The translations under genes were made by a program, and so were the position numbers. A stretch of 64,000 bases of DNA, taken from Verrucomicrobiia bacterium DG1235. GTDB lineage: Bacteria; Verrucomicrobiota; Verrucomicrobiia; Opitutales; Opitutaceae. The notes beneath the pieces are model-generated. The model worked only from the letters and a program-made list of their open reading frames with translations. It was not told the origin of the DNA and searched no databases. The stretch covers positions 1,884,556 to 1,948,555 of the forward strand of contig DS990592.1 in the NCBI GenBank assembly GCA_000155695.1, written 5' to 3'. Shown here piece after piece: positions 55,335 to 63,953 of the stretch (its first letter is position 1; every line of letters starts with the position of its first letter).

Positions 55335-55991
55335 ATGGACGAAAAATTCAAGGAAACCTTCGAACAAGCGGCCGCCATGCAAAAGACATGGATGGACACC
55401 ATCACCGGAGTCGCAAACGCCTGGAGCCAGTACTCCCCCGAAAACCCGCCGCCGGACGAACTCAAGAAAATGCGCAAAGGCATTCTCGACGTCATCTCGG
55501 CCAGCTGGGAAGACTTCATGCGCACGCCCCAGTTCATGGAAATCATGCGCGACACCCTCAACAACAGCATGGCTTGGCAGAGCTACACGAAAGACAATGT
55601 AAACCGCATGCACGACGTCACCCAAACCGCCTCCAAGCAAGACGTCGACAGCCTCCTCCTCGCTATCCGGCACATCGAGAAACGCCTCCTCGACCGCGTC
55701 GAAGGACTGCAGGACGACCTCGCCGAAATGCGCGAGCAGGCCAAGCAACCGCAGGGACAAGCCAACAAGACGAGCAAGGAGGACCTCGCCTTCCAAAAGG
55801 TCGTAGTCAGCCGCCTCGGCGCCGTCGAGCAGGCCATCGAAAAACTAGCCTCAACCGTCGCCAAGCCCGCGACCGCCAAGCCAGTCGCCAAACCCGCGCC
55901 CAGCAAGACCACCAAGTCCCCTGCGAAGTCCGCGACCCCAAAATCCGCCACCACAAAGAAAACAGCTAAGAAAACCACCAGACGACCATGA
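55335..55991 (+). CDS. phaE: PhaE-like subunit of class III PHA synthase with basic tail
   Basis: 218 residues. Its position just before phaC (4-nt overlap), its acidic helical body (WMDTITGVANAWSQYSPENP; ILDVISASWEDFMRTPQFMEIM) and its coiled-coil helix (LLLAIRHIEKRLLDRVEGLQDDL) suit PhaE, the non-catalytic partner of class III PhaC. PhaE subunits vary greatly, so a PhaR-subunit (class IV) type is possible. The last 45 residues are Lys/Ala/Pro/Thr-rich repeats (KPATAKPVAKPAP, KSPAKSATPKSATTKKTAKK), like the DNA-binding tails of PhaF/PhaM-type granule proteins. Confidence 0.65.
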   Translation: MDEKFKETFEQAAAMQKTWMDTITGVANAWSQYSPENPPPDELKKMRKGILDVISASWEDFMRTPQFMEIMRDTLNNSMAWQSYTKDNVNRMHDVTQTASKQDVDSLLLAIRHIEKRLLDRVEGLQDDLAEMREQAKQPQGQANKTSKEDLAFQKVVVSRLGAVEQAIEKLASTVAKPATAKPVAKPAPSKTTKSPAKSATPKSATTKKTAKKTTRRP

Positions 55992-57088
55992 TCATGGAAC
56001 CCAAACTACCGAACACTGGAAACATCATCGAATGGCAAAAGTACATGGTCGAGGAATCCATGGCCAACTTCCGCCGCGTCGCAGCCCTCCCCGGGCTCTA
56101 CGGAAAAGCCAAAGAAGTCCCCAAAGGCGTCACCCCCAGAGAAGTCGTCTACGAAGAAGACAAGCTCAAGGTGTATCACTATATTGGAGACAGTCCGCCT
56201 AAGTATAAGACACCCCTCATCGTCGTCTTCGCACTCGTCAACCGCCCCTACATCGTCGACCTAAAGAAAGGCCGAAGCGTCATCGCCAACTTCGTCGACA
56301 AAGGCATCGACACCTACCTCATCGACTGGGGATCCCCTACCCAGGCCGACCGCTTCCTCACCACCGACGACTACGTCAACGGATACCTGCAGAACTGCGT
56401 GGACTACGTCAACGAACGCTGCGGCACCAAGCAGTCCAGCATCCTCGGCTACTGCATGGGCGGCACCCTCTCCACCATGTTCACAGCTCTGCATCAAGAC
56501 GTAGTTAAAAATTTGATACTCCTCGCTACCGGCATCGATTTCTCCACCCGCGAAGGCCTGATCAACCTATGGACCGACCCCGAGTACTTCGACGTCGACA
56601 AGTTCGTCGACAACATCGGAAACGTTCCCGCAGAGTTCCTGCAGGCAGCATTCCTCATGCTCAAGCCCGTTCAGAACCTCGTCGAAAAACCACTCAACTT
56701 CTGGGAAAACGTCGACAACGAACGCTTTGTAGACGACTTTCTACACATGGAGACTTGGCTCAACGACAACATCGCCGTCCCGGGCGAAGTCTATCGCGAG
56801 TTCGCCAAGTACCTCTTCCAGCAGAACCGCCTGGTCAAAAACAAGATGCCCATCGGCAAGCACACCGTCGACCTGCGCAAGATCACTTGCCCGCTGCTCA
56901 ACCTCATGGCTACCAAGGACGACCTCGTCCCCCCAGCCCAAAGCGAGCCGCTCAACGATCTCACCTCCTCCACAGACGCAAAAACCATCAAATTCCCCGC
57001 CGGACACATCGGCCTCGCCGTCGGCGGCAAAGCCCAAAAGGTGCTTTGGCCGGAAGTCAGTCAGTGGCTCGCAGATCGTTCCGACTAA
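55988..57088 (+). CDS. phaC: Class III-type poly(3-hydroxyalkanoate) synthase
   Basis: 366 residues, close to other class III PhaC subunits. The lipase-like box GYCMGG holds the nucleophile Cys156; Asp311 (ATKDDLVPP) and His340 (FPAGHIGLAVGG) complete the triad. It polymerises (R)-3-hydroxyacyl-CoA at the granule surface. Two start codons are close (55988 and 55994). It overlaps phaE by 4 nt, consistent with an obligate complex. Short size and missing N-terminal domain separate it from class I/II synthases. Confidence 0.9.
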   Translation: MIMEPKLPNTGNIIEWQKYMVEESMANFRRVAALPGLYGKAKEVPKGVTPREVVYEEDKLKVYHYIGDSPPKYKTPLIVVFALVNRPYIVDLKKGRSVIANFVDKGIDTYLIDWGSPTQADRFLTTDDYVNGYLQNCVDYVNERCGTKQSSILGYCMGGTLSTMFTALHQDVVKNLILLATGIDFSTREGLINLWTDPEYFDVDKFVDNIGNVPAEFLQAAFLMLKPVQNLVEKPLNFWENVDNERFVDDFLHMETWLNDNIAVPGEVYREFAKYLFQQNRLVKNKMPIGKHTVDLRKITCPLLNLMATKDDLVPPAQSEPLNDLTSSTDAKTIKFPAGHIGLAVGGKAQKVLWPEVSQWLADRSD

Positions 57089-57124
57089 TTCATCGCAACC
57101 AAAATTCGAATACACCTCGCCCCT

Positions 57125-58678
57125 ATGGAAAGCACGGAAAGCAAATCTAAAGCACAGATCCGCCACCTGCGCCAGCTCAAGTCAGAAGCCGCCCTCGGCG
57201 GAGGGGCGGAGCGAATCGCCAAACAAAAAGCAAAAGGCAAGCTCACCGCTCGAGACCGTATCGAGCTTCTCCTCGATGAAGGCTCCTTCCGCGAGCTCGA
57301 CACCTTCGCCACCGGAGGGCGAGAAGGAGAAGGCACCCTCATGGGCGACGGAGTCGTTACCGGCTACGGCGCCATCGAGGGCCGCCTCGTCTACGTCTTC
57401 TCCCAGGACTTCACCGTCTACGGCGGCAGCCTCGGCCTCGGCCACGCCAACAAGATCCTGAAGGTCATGGAGCTCGCCATGAAAAACGGAGCCCCCATTA
57501 TCGGCCTCAACGACTCCGGCGGAGCCCGCATCCAGGAAGGCGTTGTCAGCCTCGCCGGATACGCCGACATCTTTCTGCAAAACGTCATGGCCAGCGGAGT
57601 CGTCCCCCAGATCTCATGCATCCTCGGACCCTGCGCCGGAGGAGCCGTGTATTCGCCAGCCATTACAGACTTCGTCTTCATGGTGGACAAAGGCAGCTAC
57701 ATGTTCGTCACCGGACCAGACGTCGTCCGCAGCGTCACAAACGAGGAAGTCACCGCCGAAGAACTCGGAGGCGCCACCACACACAACGAGATCAGCGGAG
57801 TCGCCCACTTCAAGGAAGACTCGGAAGAGCACGTCCTCTACATGGTGCGCTCCCTAATCGCTTTTCTCCCAAGCAACAATCTCGACCCCGCCCCGCGCAA
57901 GGACGTCAACGACGACCCCCTCCGCGTCGAAGCCAAGCTCGACGACTTCGTGCCCGACAACGCCAACAAGCCCTACGACATGGTCGAGATCATCAACGCC
58001 GTCGTCGACGAGGGAAACCTCCTGCAAGTGCACGAACACTTCGCCCAAAACATCATAGTCGGCTTCGCCCGACTCAACGGTCGCACCGTCGGCATCGTCG
58101 CAAACCAGCCGCAAGTCCTCGCTGGCGTGCTCGACATCGACTCCTCCACCAAAGCCGCCCGCTTCGTGCGCTTCTGCGACAGCTTTAACATACCGATAAT
58201 CACCTTCGTCGACGTTCCCGGCTTCCTCCCCGGAGTCAACCAAGAGCACGGCGGCATCATCAGACACGGCGCCAAGCTCCTCTTCGCATTCGCCGAATGC
58301 ACCGTGCCCAAAATCACCGTCATCACCCGCAAAGCCTACGGCGGCGCCTACGACGTCATGAGCAGCAAGCACATCCGAGGCGACATGAACTTCGCCTGGC
58401 CAAACGCCGAGATCGCCGTCATGGGGCCTGAAGGAGCCATCAACATACTCAACCGCCGCGACCTCCAGGAAGCCGAAGATCCCGAAGCCCTCCGCCAGAA
58501 AAAAGTCGAAGAGTACCGCACCCGCTTCGCCAATCCATACGTCGCCGCCAGCTGGGGCTACCTCGACGACATTATCGAGCCATCCGAAACCCGCCCCCGC
58601 CTTATCAACGCGCTCGAAATGCTACAAAACAAGCGAGACGAAAACCCGCCCAAGAAACACGGAAACATCCCCCTCTAG
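57125..58678 (+). CDS. pccB: Acyl-CoA carboxylase carboxyltransferase subunit (PccB-type)
   Basis: 517 residues, the length of propionyl-CoA carboxylase beta subunits. Visible segments: [44 protein letters not shown] (acyl-CoA site), [12 protein letters not shown]-type strand ([12 protein letters not shown]), [14 protein letters not shown] (carboxybiotin site). It transfers CO2 from carboxybiotin to propionyl- or acetyl-CoA. Next genes encode biotin carboxylase and biotin carrier, forming the whole enzyme. A methylmalonyl-CoA decarboxylase alpha subunit has the same fold, but the biotin carboxylase next door argues for carboxylase. Confidence 0.8.
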   Translation: MESTESKSKAQIRHLRQLKSEAALGGGAERIAKQKAKGKLTARDRIELLLDEGSFRELDTFATGGREGEGTLMGDGVVTGYGAIEGRLVYVFSQDFTVYGGSLGLGHANKILKVMELAMKNGAPIIGLNDSGGARIQEGVVSLAGYADIFLQNVMASGVVPQISCILGPCAGGAVYSPAITDFVFMVDKGSYMFVTGPDVVRSVTNEEVTAEELGGATTHNEISGVAHFKEDSEEHVLYMVRSLIAFLPSNNLDPAPRKDVNDDPLRVEAKLDDFVPDNANKPYDMVEIINAVVDEGNLLQVHEHFAQNIIVGFARLNGRTVGIVANQPQVLAGVLDIDSSTKAARFVRFCDSFNIPIITFVDVPGFLPGVNQEHGGIIRHGAKLLFAFAECTVPKITVITRKAYGGAYDVMSSKHIRGDMNFAWPNAEIAVMGPEGAINILNRRDLQEAEDPEALRQKKVEEYRTRFANPYVAASWGYLDDIIEPSETRPRLINALEMLQNKRDENPPKKHGNIPL

Positions 58679-58693
58679 CCCCAAGATCGCGTC

Positions 58694-60205
58694 ATGAGCT
58701 CCGTATCCAAAGTCCTGATAGCGAACCGCGGCGAGATCGCCGTGCGTATCATCCGCGCCTGCAAGGAACTCGGCTGCAAGACCGTCGCCGTCTACTCGGA
58801 AGCAGACCGCATGAGCCCCCACGTCCGCATGGCCAACGAAGCCTACTGCATCGGCCCCGGCCCAGCTGTCGACTCCTACCTGCGCCTCGACAAGCTCATC
58901 GAAGTCGCCAAACAAGCCAAAGCCGACTCCGTCCACCCAGGCTACGGATTCCTCGCCGAAAACGCCGACGCCCAAGCAGCATTCGAAGACGCCGGCATCG
59001 AGTGGATCGGCCCGCCCGAAATGGCCATCCGCATGATGGGCGACAAGCTCACCGCCCGCTCCACCGTCGAAGCCGCCGGCCTCCCCCTCGTTCCCGGTAT
59101 CGGAAAAACCGATACCCTAAGCGACGAGGACCTAAAAACCGCCGCAGCCAAAGTCGGCTACCCACTCCTCGTCAAAGCCGCCGCCGGCGGAGGCGGCAAA
59201 GGCATGCGCATCGTCCGCGAGCCCAAAGACCTCACCGAAGGCATCCGCATCGCTCGACTCGAGGCCAAGTCCTCCTTCGGAGACGACCGCGTCTACCTCG
59301 AACGCTTCGTCACCAACGCCCACCACGTCGAAATCCAAATCCTCGGAGACAAGCACGGAAATCTCATCCACCTCTGCGAACGCGACTGCTCCCTCCAACG
59401 CCGCCACCAAAAGCTCATCGAAGAGTCGCCCTCCCCCGTAGTTGACGAACAAATACGAGAAAAAATGGGCGCTGCCGCCCTCAAGGCCGCAGCCGCCGTC
59501 GGCTACTACTCCGCCGGCACCGTCGAGTTCGTCTTCGACAGCGACACCCGTGAGTTCTTCTTTCTCGAGATGAACACTCGCCTCCAAGTCGAGCACACCA
59601 TCACCGAACGCGTCACCGGAGTCGATATCGTAAAAGAAATGATCCTCATCGCCCGAGGCGAAAAACTCCAATACCGGCAGGAAGACATCAAAATCCAAGG
59701 CCACTCCATCGAATGCCGCATCCTCGCCGAAGACCCCTGGCAAAACTTCATGCCCTCCATCGGCACCATCTCCGGCTTCAACCTCCCCTGCGGTCCCGGA
59801 GTCCGCACCGATACCGGCGTCGGCCTCGGCTCCGAAGTCACCCCTTACTACGACTCCCTGCTCGCCAAAATCGTCATCTGGGACACCACCCGCGAAGAAG
59901 CCATCATCCGCACCTGCTGCGCCCTCGAAGAATTCCAGATCGCCGGCATCGACACCACCATTCCCTTCTATATCCAGCTTTTGAATACGCAGACCTTTAA
60001 GGAAGGGAAAGTCCACACCCGCTTCCTCGAAGACGAATACCTCTTCCAACAGCCAGACTCCTCCCGCCGCTCCCTCACCGCCGCCGTCGCCGCCACCCTG
60101 CTCGCCCACCGCAGAGCCCGGCAAGCCTCCGTGCTCCCCCAAACCGCCACCACATCCCTCTGGAAAAGCTCAGGCAGAAGCAATCAACTCGCTCGTAGAC
60201 TATGA
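58694..60205 (+). CDS. accC: Biotin carboxylase subunit
   Basis: 503 residues, typical of AccC. ATP-grasp motifs are in order: VLIANRGEIAVRI, HPGYGFLAEN, the glycine loop KAAAGGGGKGMRIV (about 161-174), and FLEMNTRLQVEHTITE (about 289-305). It uses ATP and bicarbonate to carboxylate biotin on the carrier encoded next. The start is 15 nt after the carboxyltransferase stop and the stop overlaps the carrier start as ATGA, a tight operon. The last 60 residues extend a little beyond the usual AccC end and are Ala/Arg-rich. Confidence 0.85.
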   Translation: MSSVSKVLIANRGEIAVRIIRACKELGCKTVAVYSEADRMSPHVRMANEAYCIGPGPAVDSYLRLDKLIEVAKQAKADSVHPGYGFLAENADAQAAFEDAGIEWIGPPEMAIRMMGDKLTARSTVEAAGLPLVPGIGKTDTLSDEDLKTAAAKVGYPLLVKAAAGGGGKGMRIVREPKDLTEGIRIARLEAKSSFGDDRVYLERFVTNAHHVEIQILGDKHGNLIHLCERDCSLQRRHQKLIEESPSPVVDEQIREKMGAAALKAAAAVGYYSAGTVEFVFDSDTREFFFLEMNTRLQVEHTITERVTGVDIVKEMILIARGEKLQYRQEDIKIQGHSIECRILAEDPWQNFMPSIGTISGFNLPCGPGVRTDTGVGLGSEVTPYYDSLLAKIVIWDTTREEAIIRTCCALEEFQIAGIDTTIPFYIQLLNTQTFKEGKVHTRFLEDEYLFQQPDSSRRSLTAAVAATLLAHRRARQASVLPQTATTSLWKSSGRSNQLARRL

Positions 60206-60702
60206 AATACGAAACGACAGCCGGTTCCGACACCTATATCATCGAAGTCGACGACGACGGCTCAGTCGTCATCGACGGCAAATCCGTTGACTGCGACTTT
60301 CAACAGCAATCCACCGACCCCAACCTGTATTCACTCCTCTTGGACAAACAGTCCTACGACCTCAGGATCACCGACCAAGACGAAGCCCTCAACGTTCTCA
60401 TCGAAGGCGACAACATCGAGGTAAAAGTCACCGACGAGCGCAGTCGCCGCCTCGCCGGCATCAAGAAAAAGCTCGGCCAAGGAGACGGAGACATCCTCCT
60501 CAAAGCCCCCATGCCCGGACTCATCATCGACACACTCGTCAAGAAAGGCGACCAAGTGCAGCTCGACCAGCCACTCGTCATCCTCGAGTCCATGAAAATG
60601 CACAACGAATTTAAAGCCCCCCGCAACGCCGTCGTAAAAGAGCTGCGCGTCAAAAAAGGCGACAAAGTCCAACGCAACGAAACCATGGTCATCCTCTCCT
60701 AA
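60202..60702 (+). CDS. Biotin carboxyl carrier protein
   Basis: 166 residues. The biotinyl domain fills the last 70 residues; the biotin-accepting Lys132 is in ESMKMHNEF, and an APMPG turn precedes the domain. The first 90 residues are an acidic beta-rich extension, as in carriers of propionyl-CoA carboxylase and oxaloacetate decarboxylase types. It ends the operon before the terminator at 60764-60795. Confidence 0.85.
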   Translation: MKYETTAGSDTYIIEVDDDGSVVIDGKSVDCDFQQQSTDPNLYSLLLDKQSYDLRITDQDEALNVLIEGDNIEVKVTDERSRRLAGIKKKLGQGDGDILLKAPMPGLIIDTLVKKGDQVQLDQPLVILESMKMHNEFKAPRNAVVKELRVKKGDKVQRNETMVILS

Positions 60703-61067
60703 CCCCGCCCCAGGCCCGCCCAACAAAAAGCCGGCCTTTCAAAATCCCAACTCAATCCCCCCATAAAAAGACCCGTGCCCACGGGTCCTTTTTATGCCCC
60801 ACTACAAGATCACCCAGCCTCATCTTCTTCCTCACTCTCCGCGACTCCTCGTGAGCAACCAAGACCCATCCCAATCACCCAATCAATTCGAGGCCATTAG
60901 CGGCCATTAGCGGTAGAAGAACTCACGACGAAGTCGCCCATCAACCCACTCCACTAGACCGCCGCACCGCCCCCGCCCAGTAGCTAATCACACCATCACC
61001 AGCTCCCCCCAAAAAAAATCCTAATTTCCAATTCCAAATTCCTAATTCCCAAACGCCCCCCCTTCCA
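60703..61067. other. Intergenic spacer with terminator between backbone operon and integron remnant
   Basis: 365 bp with no supported gene. It contains the terminator at 60764-60795 and, at about 60895-60914, a small tandem duplication (GCCATTAGCG twice). The rest, around 61015-61060, is low-complexity with repeated AATTCC-type words. Confidence 0.5.
60764..60795 (+). terminator. Rho-independent terminator after the carrier gene
   Basis: Stem GACCCGTG/CACGGGTC (eight pairs, 60770-60777 with 60780-60787), 2-nt loop, flanked by AAAAA on the left and CTTTTT on the right, so it may act in both directions. Confidence 0.85.
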
Positions 61068-62524
61068 TCAAAACGGCACCCCGTAGCCCGCGTCCGACTC
61101 CTCCATGCCCAAACCATCTATCGGACTCTTCACGTTCATTCCCGGACGATTCATCACATGCAGATAGATCATCGTCGTCTCCACCGACGCGTGCCCCAGC
61201 AGCTCCTGTACTGTCCTGATGTCATAGCCATCCTCCAGCAAATGCGTCGCGAACGTACAGAGGAGCACCGCGACGACACTCGAACGAAGTGGAGACATGA
61301 CGCATCACGTGAGGCGTCACCCTTTTATGGATACACGCCGCCTTCGCCGCCTCCCTCACAGCCATCTGAATCGCGCGATCCCGCAAATGATGCCTGCGAA
61401 CCGCATCGCTCCGAGGATCCTTCTGCACCCTTTCAGAAGGAAACACCTACTGCCATATCCACTCCTTCGAAGCGTTCGGATACTTCACATCCAAACGATT
61501 CGGCATGTACACCCCATCGCGGCCATCTAAGCGATCCTTGTCAAAAAGCGTCCTCACCCCCTTCAAATGCTCGCACAACGGCGCTACGAGCCCCGCCGGC
61601 AACGACGTCCTCCGATCCTTGCCACCCTTCCCGTCGCGAACCACCACCAGTCCCCCCGAGAAATCCACATCCTTCACCCGCAACCTCAACGCCTCCGTCA
61701 CTCGCGTCCCCGTCCCGTAGAGCAACTTGACCACCAGACGATACTTCGGCTCCACGCACGGCAAGAAACGCCCGATCTCCTCCTTCGTCAAGACGACCGG
61801 CAAAGCGCGCCCCCGCTCCGCTCCCCGAAAACTCGGCAAGGTCCCAGGCTCCGCCCCCAGACAACTCCGATAGACGAAAATCAACGCATTCAGCCCCTGA
61901 CGCTAAGTCGCCTTCGCAACGCCTTCCTCTACCGTCAGAAAATCCAAGAAACCCGAGATCGCCCGCTCCAGCTCCTCGCCCGCCTGTTCACGACAACTCA
62001 CCTGCACCGACCCGCAAGACTGCTTCCTCCACCACTTTACGAAACGCCCCACCCAAAAGACATAACTCTTCTCCATATTCAAAGACCTGCCTTTTCGCCG
62101 AGCCACCACGCGCACCACCTCCGTCATCCCACCGCTCTCCGCGAAATGCTCCTCCACCTGCTCCAACCCAGCCAACTCAAGCAACGGCAGCACAACCTTT
62201 TCCCGCACCGGCATCTTCGCAGGAAAATCCTCGCCGACATGCGAACAAGCCGCGTCCAGCAGCCACTCCACCGAGAGCCTCGCCTGCTCCGCCTGCCAAT
62301 CCTCCACCTTCCAGCTGTCCCGCAAAAGCGCCCGAACGCATCCGCAGCTCCATAGCTAGGCACCGAGGCAGGCAAACGACCCCCATTCCTCCGCTCCAAA
62401 TAGCTCAAAAATCGCTTAACCAAACAGGGCTCCACTTCCCATCCAACCTCTGAGGCACCCCGCCCCTGGACCAAAGACTACGGGCACCCGACAGCCATTC
62501 CGGCGATTCAGCTTCGTTCGACAT
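61068..62524 (-). pseudogene. intI: Decayed integron integrase (IntI-type tyrosine recombinase)
   Basis: Joining fragments across lesions gives an IntI-like protein of about 480 residues. Recognisable parts: SYVFWVGRFVKWWRK, LPVVLTKEEIGRFL, LYGTGTRVTEALRLRVKDVD, then [20 protein letters not shown] (the additional IntI patch region), VTPHVMRH, and [28 protein letters not shown]. The patch between the two catalytic Arg regions marks IntI rather than XerC. Lesions, 5' to 3': a frame shift near 62335, a TAG at 61903-61905 (where a Gln codon fits), a TAG at 61447-61449 (where Tyr fits) and an inserted segment of about 40 nt near 61257-61298. The likely original start is the ATG at 62524. The gene is therefore inactive. 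Confidence 0.8.
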
Positions 62525-62711
62525 ACAATTACGGGTAAAGATTCCTAAAGACATAGAACCAAGCAGCAATACCCTTGGTTATATGCCCTAAACCTCCCCC
62601 TAAATCGTTGACCCCGCAAGCAATTTAAGTATTTTCGCCTAAATCCAAGCACACATAACCAAATTCATTTATACCGCAAAAAACGACGCATAATAATACT
62701 GTTGTATAAAA
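62475..62711. promoter_or_regulatory. Candidate attI/leader region between intI remnant and first cassette
   Basis: About 237 bp in the layout expected of an integron platform: intI points left, the cassette genes point right. It contains the word CATACAATTACGG (62522-62534) close to the left motif of the two attC-like sites, and a long hairpin at 62552-62585 (stem CATAgAACCAAG with CTTGGTTaTATG, one mismatch, loop of ten). The promoter for the next gene must be here, but no clear boxes can be fixed. Confidence 0.4.
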
Positions 62712-63176
62712 ATGAGAACTCTCCTGTTCATACCACTATTTGTTGTGACTGTTTTTGCCTCGGAAACAACTTTTCTAGTCAAATCAAGAAGCATGACTCC
62801 GTTTCTCACACCTGGTGATGTGGTAACGATAGAAGAAAACGCTTACGCAGAGGTAAGCCCAGCACGGTTTGAAATCGTTGCACTCAAGCTCGAACACCCG
62901 CCCTTTGATAGGCGAATTCTGCGAGTAGTTGGCCTCCCCGGCGAGCACGTGGAAATCACAGAGGCAGGCATCCAAATAAACAAAAAACCAATCAAGTTAC
63001 CAAGCCAGTCTGTTGGGTCATACTACGTCGAACTAAAAGTCCCAACCTTCCTAGATATAAAACTCCAAGAAAATGAATACTACGTACTGGGAGATAATCC
63101 TGATCATTCATTCGACAGCAGATTCTTCGGGAAAACAACCCAAACAAGCATTCTAGGTAAAGTCACAAAAGAATAA
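62712..63176 (+). CDS. Signal peptidase I-like protein lacking the usual catalytic lysine
   Basis: 154 residues. The first 18 residues form a hydrophobic leader (LLFIPLFVVTVFA). KSRSMTPFLTPGD (about 24-36) is the SxxMxP box with nucleophile Ser27; RRILRVVGLPGE (about 68-79) matches the KRxxGLPGD box, but the Lys position is Leu; YYVLGDNPDHSFDSRFFG (about 123-140) is the conserved GDN...DSR box. Fold and family are therefore clear (S26, TraF-like size), but the dyad Lys appears replaced, so it may be inactive or use another base. It is the only gene between the leader region and the attC-like site at about 63188, as in an integron cassette. Confidence 0.65.
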   Translation: MRTLLFIPLFVVTVFASETTFLVKSRSMTPFLTPGDVVTIEENAYAEVSPARFEIVALKLEHPPFDRRILRVVGLPGEHVEITEAGIQINKKPIKLPSQSVGSYYVELKVPTFLDIKLQENEYYVLGDNPDHSFDSRFFGKTTQTSILGKVTKE

Positions 63177-63187
63177 TATACAACAAG

Positions 63188-63236
63188 ACGTGGCATACAA
63201 TTCCGGCAGCTGCGCCGCCTCCATCGTATGCACTCG
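63188..63236 (+). repeat. attC-like imperfect palindrome after cassette 1
   Basis: Begins about 12 nt after the preceding stop. Outer arms GCATAC (63193-63198) and GTATGC (63226-63231) pair; the interior holds AATTCCGGCAGCTGCGCC, itself partly self-complementary. The left half, CATACAAyTCCGGC, recurs at 63903. Outer arms vary in concert between the two sites, as in attC sites. The canonical GTTRRRY core is not clearly present, so it may be a divergent attC type or a different repeat. Confidence 0.45.
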
Positions 63237-63260
63237 CCGCTCAGCAGAATAAAACCACCA

Positions 63261-63932
63261 ATGAATCGTTACCCAGGAATCGCGATCTTGTCGTTTTGCT
63301 TAATCCCCTGCATTGGAGCAGCAAAGAACGACACCAGTGAGTCGATCCAACTCGCGTTCGAAGCCACAGCTCGACTCAAGATGATGGATCCACAAAAAGA
63401 ATACACTTTGCCTGTTCACGGAATCGAGCAGACAGGATACAAGGAACAGTTCTTGAGACAAAGAGATGCGGATGAGATAGCCGAAAGTGGACTGAGCTCG
63501 GGATGCGGAGACTTCACTTCAGTTTTCATCGATGAGCTCAAAAAGTACGGGACGGAATCCATCGTTGTCGAGGGAGCAGAAATATCTGTCCGGTCCCTTC
63601 AATACCGCTATTCAGGGCATTCGGTAGTCGCGGTTCCCCCTTCCGACAAGACCGACAGACTCATTTTAGTAGACCCTACGTCGGGACGCATTCTCGATGA
63701 GGACTGGAATCCCCAAAGCGAAAGTTTCGAAGCATATGGATCGACCTACTGGATTGGATACATGGGAGATATTGAGCAGTATCCGGCTCACAACTCCAAG
63801 GAATTGCAGGAACTCTACGATCAGACGCTAAAGAGTATTCCTTCGAAAATTCTAGAGGAGAAGTTATTCGAAGATTTAAAAAAGAAGCTGAACCAGTCGT
63901 CCCATACAACTCCGGCCAGTGCTCCGCGCTGA
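63261..63932 (+). CDS. Secreted transglutaminase-like cysteine protein
   Basis: About 223 residues from the ATG at 63261; an upstream ATG at 63228 lies inside the repeat. Residues 1-20 are a signal peptide (AILSFCLIPCIGAA). The core GLSSGCGDFTSVFIDELKKYG provides a candidate nucleophile Cys, YSGHSVVAV the His and LVDPTSGRIL the Asp: the Cys-His-Asp order of transglutaminase-like/papain-fold proteins. The substrate is unknown. The last 15 codons run into the attC-like site starting at 63897, which is common for cassette genes. Alternative: a non-enzymatic fold with the same motif. Confidence 0.6.
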   Translation: MNRYPGIAILSFCLIPCIGAAKNDTSESIQLAFEATARLKMMDPQKEYTLPVHGIEQTGYKEQFLRQRDADEIAESGLSSGCGDFTSVFIDELKKYGTESIVVEGAEISVRSLQYRYSGHSVVAVPPSDKTDRLILVDPTSGRILDEDWNPQSESFEAYGSTYWIGYMGDIEQYPAHNSKELQELYDQTLKSIPSKILEEKLFEDLKKKLNQSSHTTPASAPR

Positions 63933-63953
63933 CCTATATACGCGTAGGGACTT
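63897..63953 (+). repeat. attC-like imperfect palindrome after cassette 2
   Basis: Outer arms GTCCC(A)TAC (63899-63907) and GTAGGGAC (63944-63951) form eight pairs with one bulged A, like the extrahelical bases of attC. An inner hairpin CAGTGC-TCC-GCGCTG spans 63917-63931. It shares the left half with the site at 63188-63236 (CATACAAyTCCGGC). The right end is near the window edge, so the next cassette is not visible. Confidence 0.45.

Noticed and set aside
55388-57150. Long plus-strand frames giving Arg/His/Pro-rich products across phaE and phaC
   Set aside because: They are out-of-frame readings of the phaE and phaC genes with implausible composition.
59132-60142. Long minus-strand frame opposite the biotin carboxylase gene
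   Set aside because: Antisense shadow produced by the G+C-rich third codon positions of a well-supported gene.
61222-62474. Four separate small genes on the minus strand
   Set aside because: Together they read as consecutive pieces of one integron integrase; treated as a single pseudogene.
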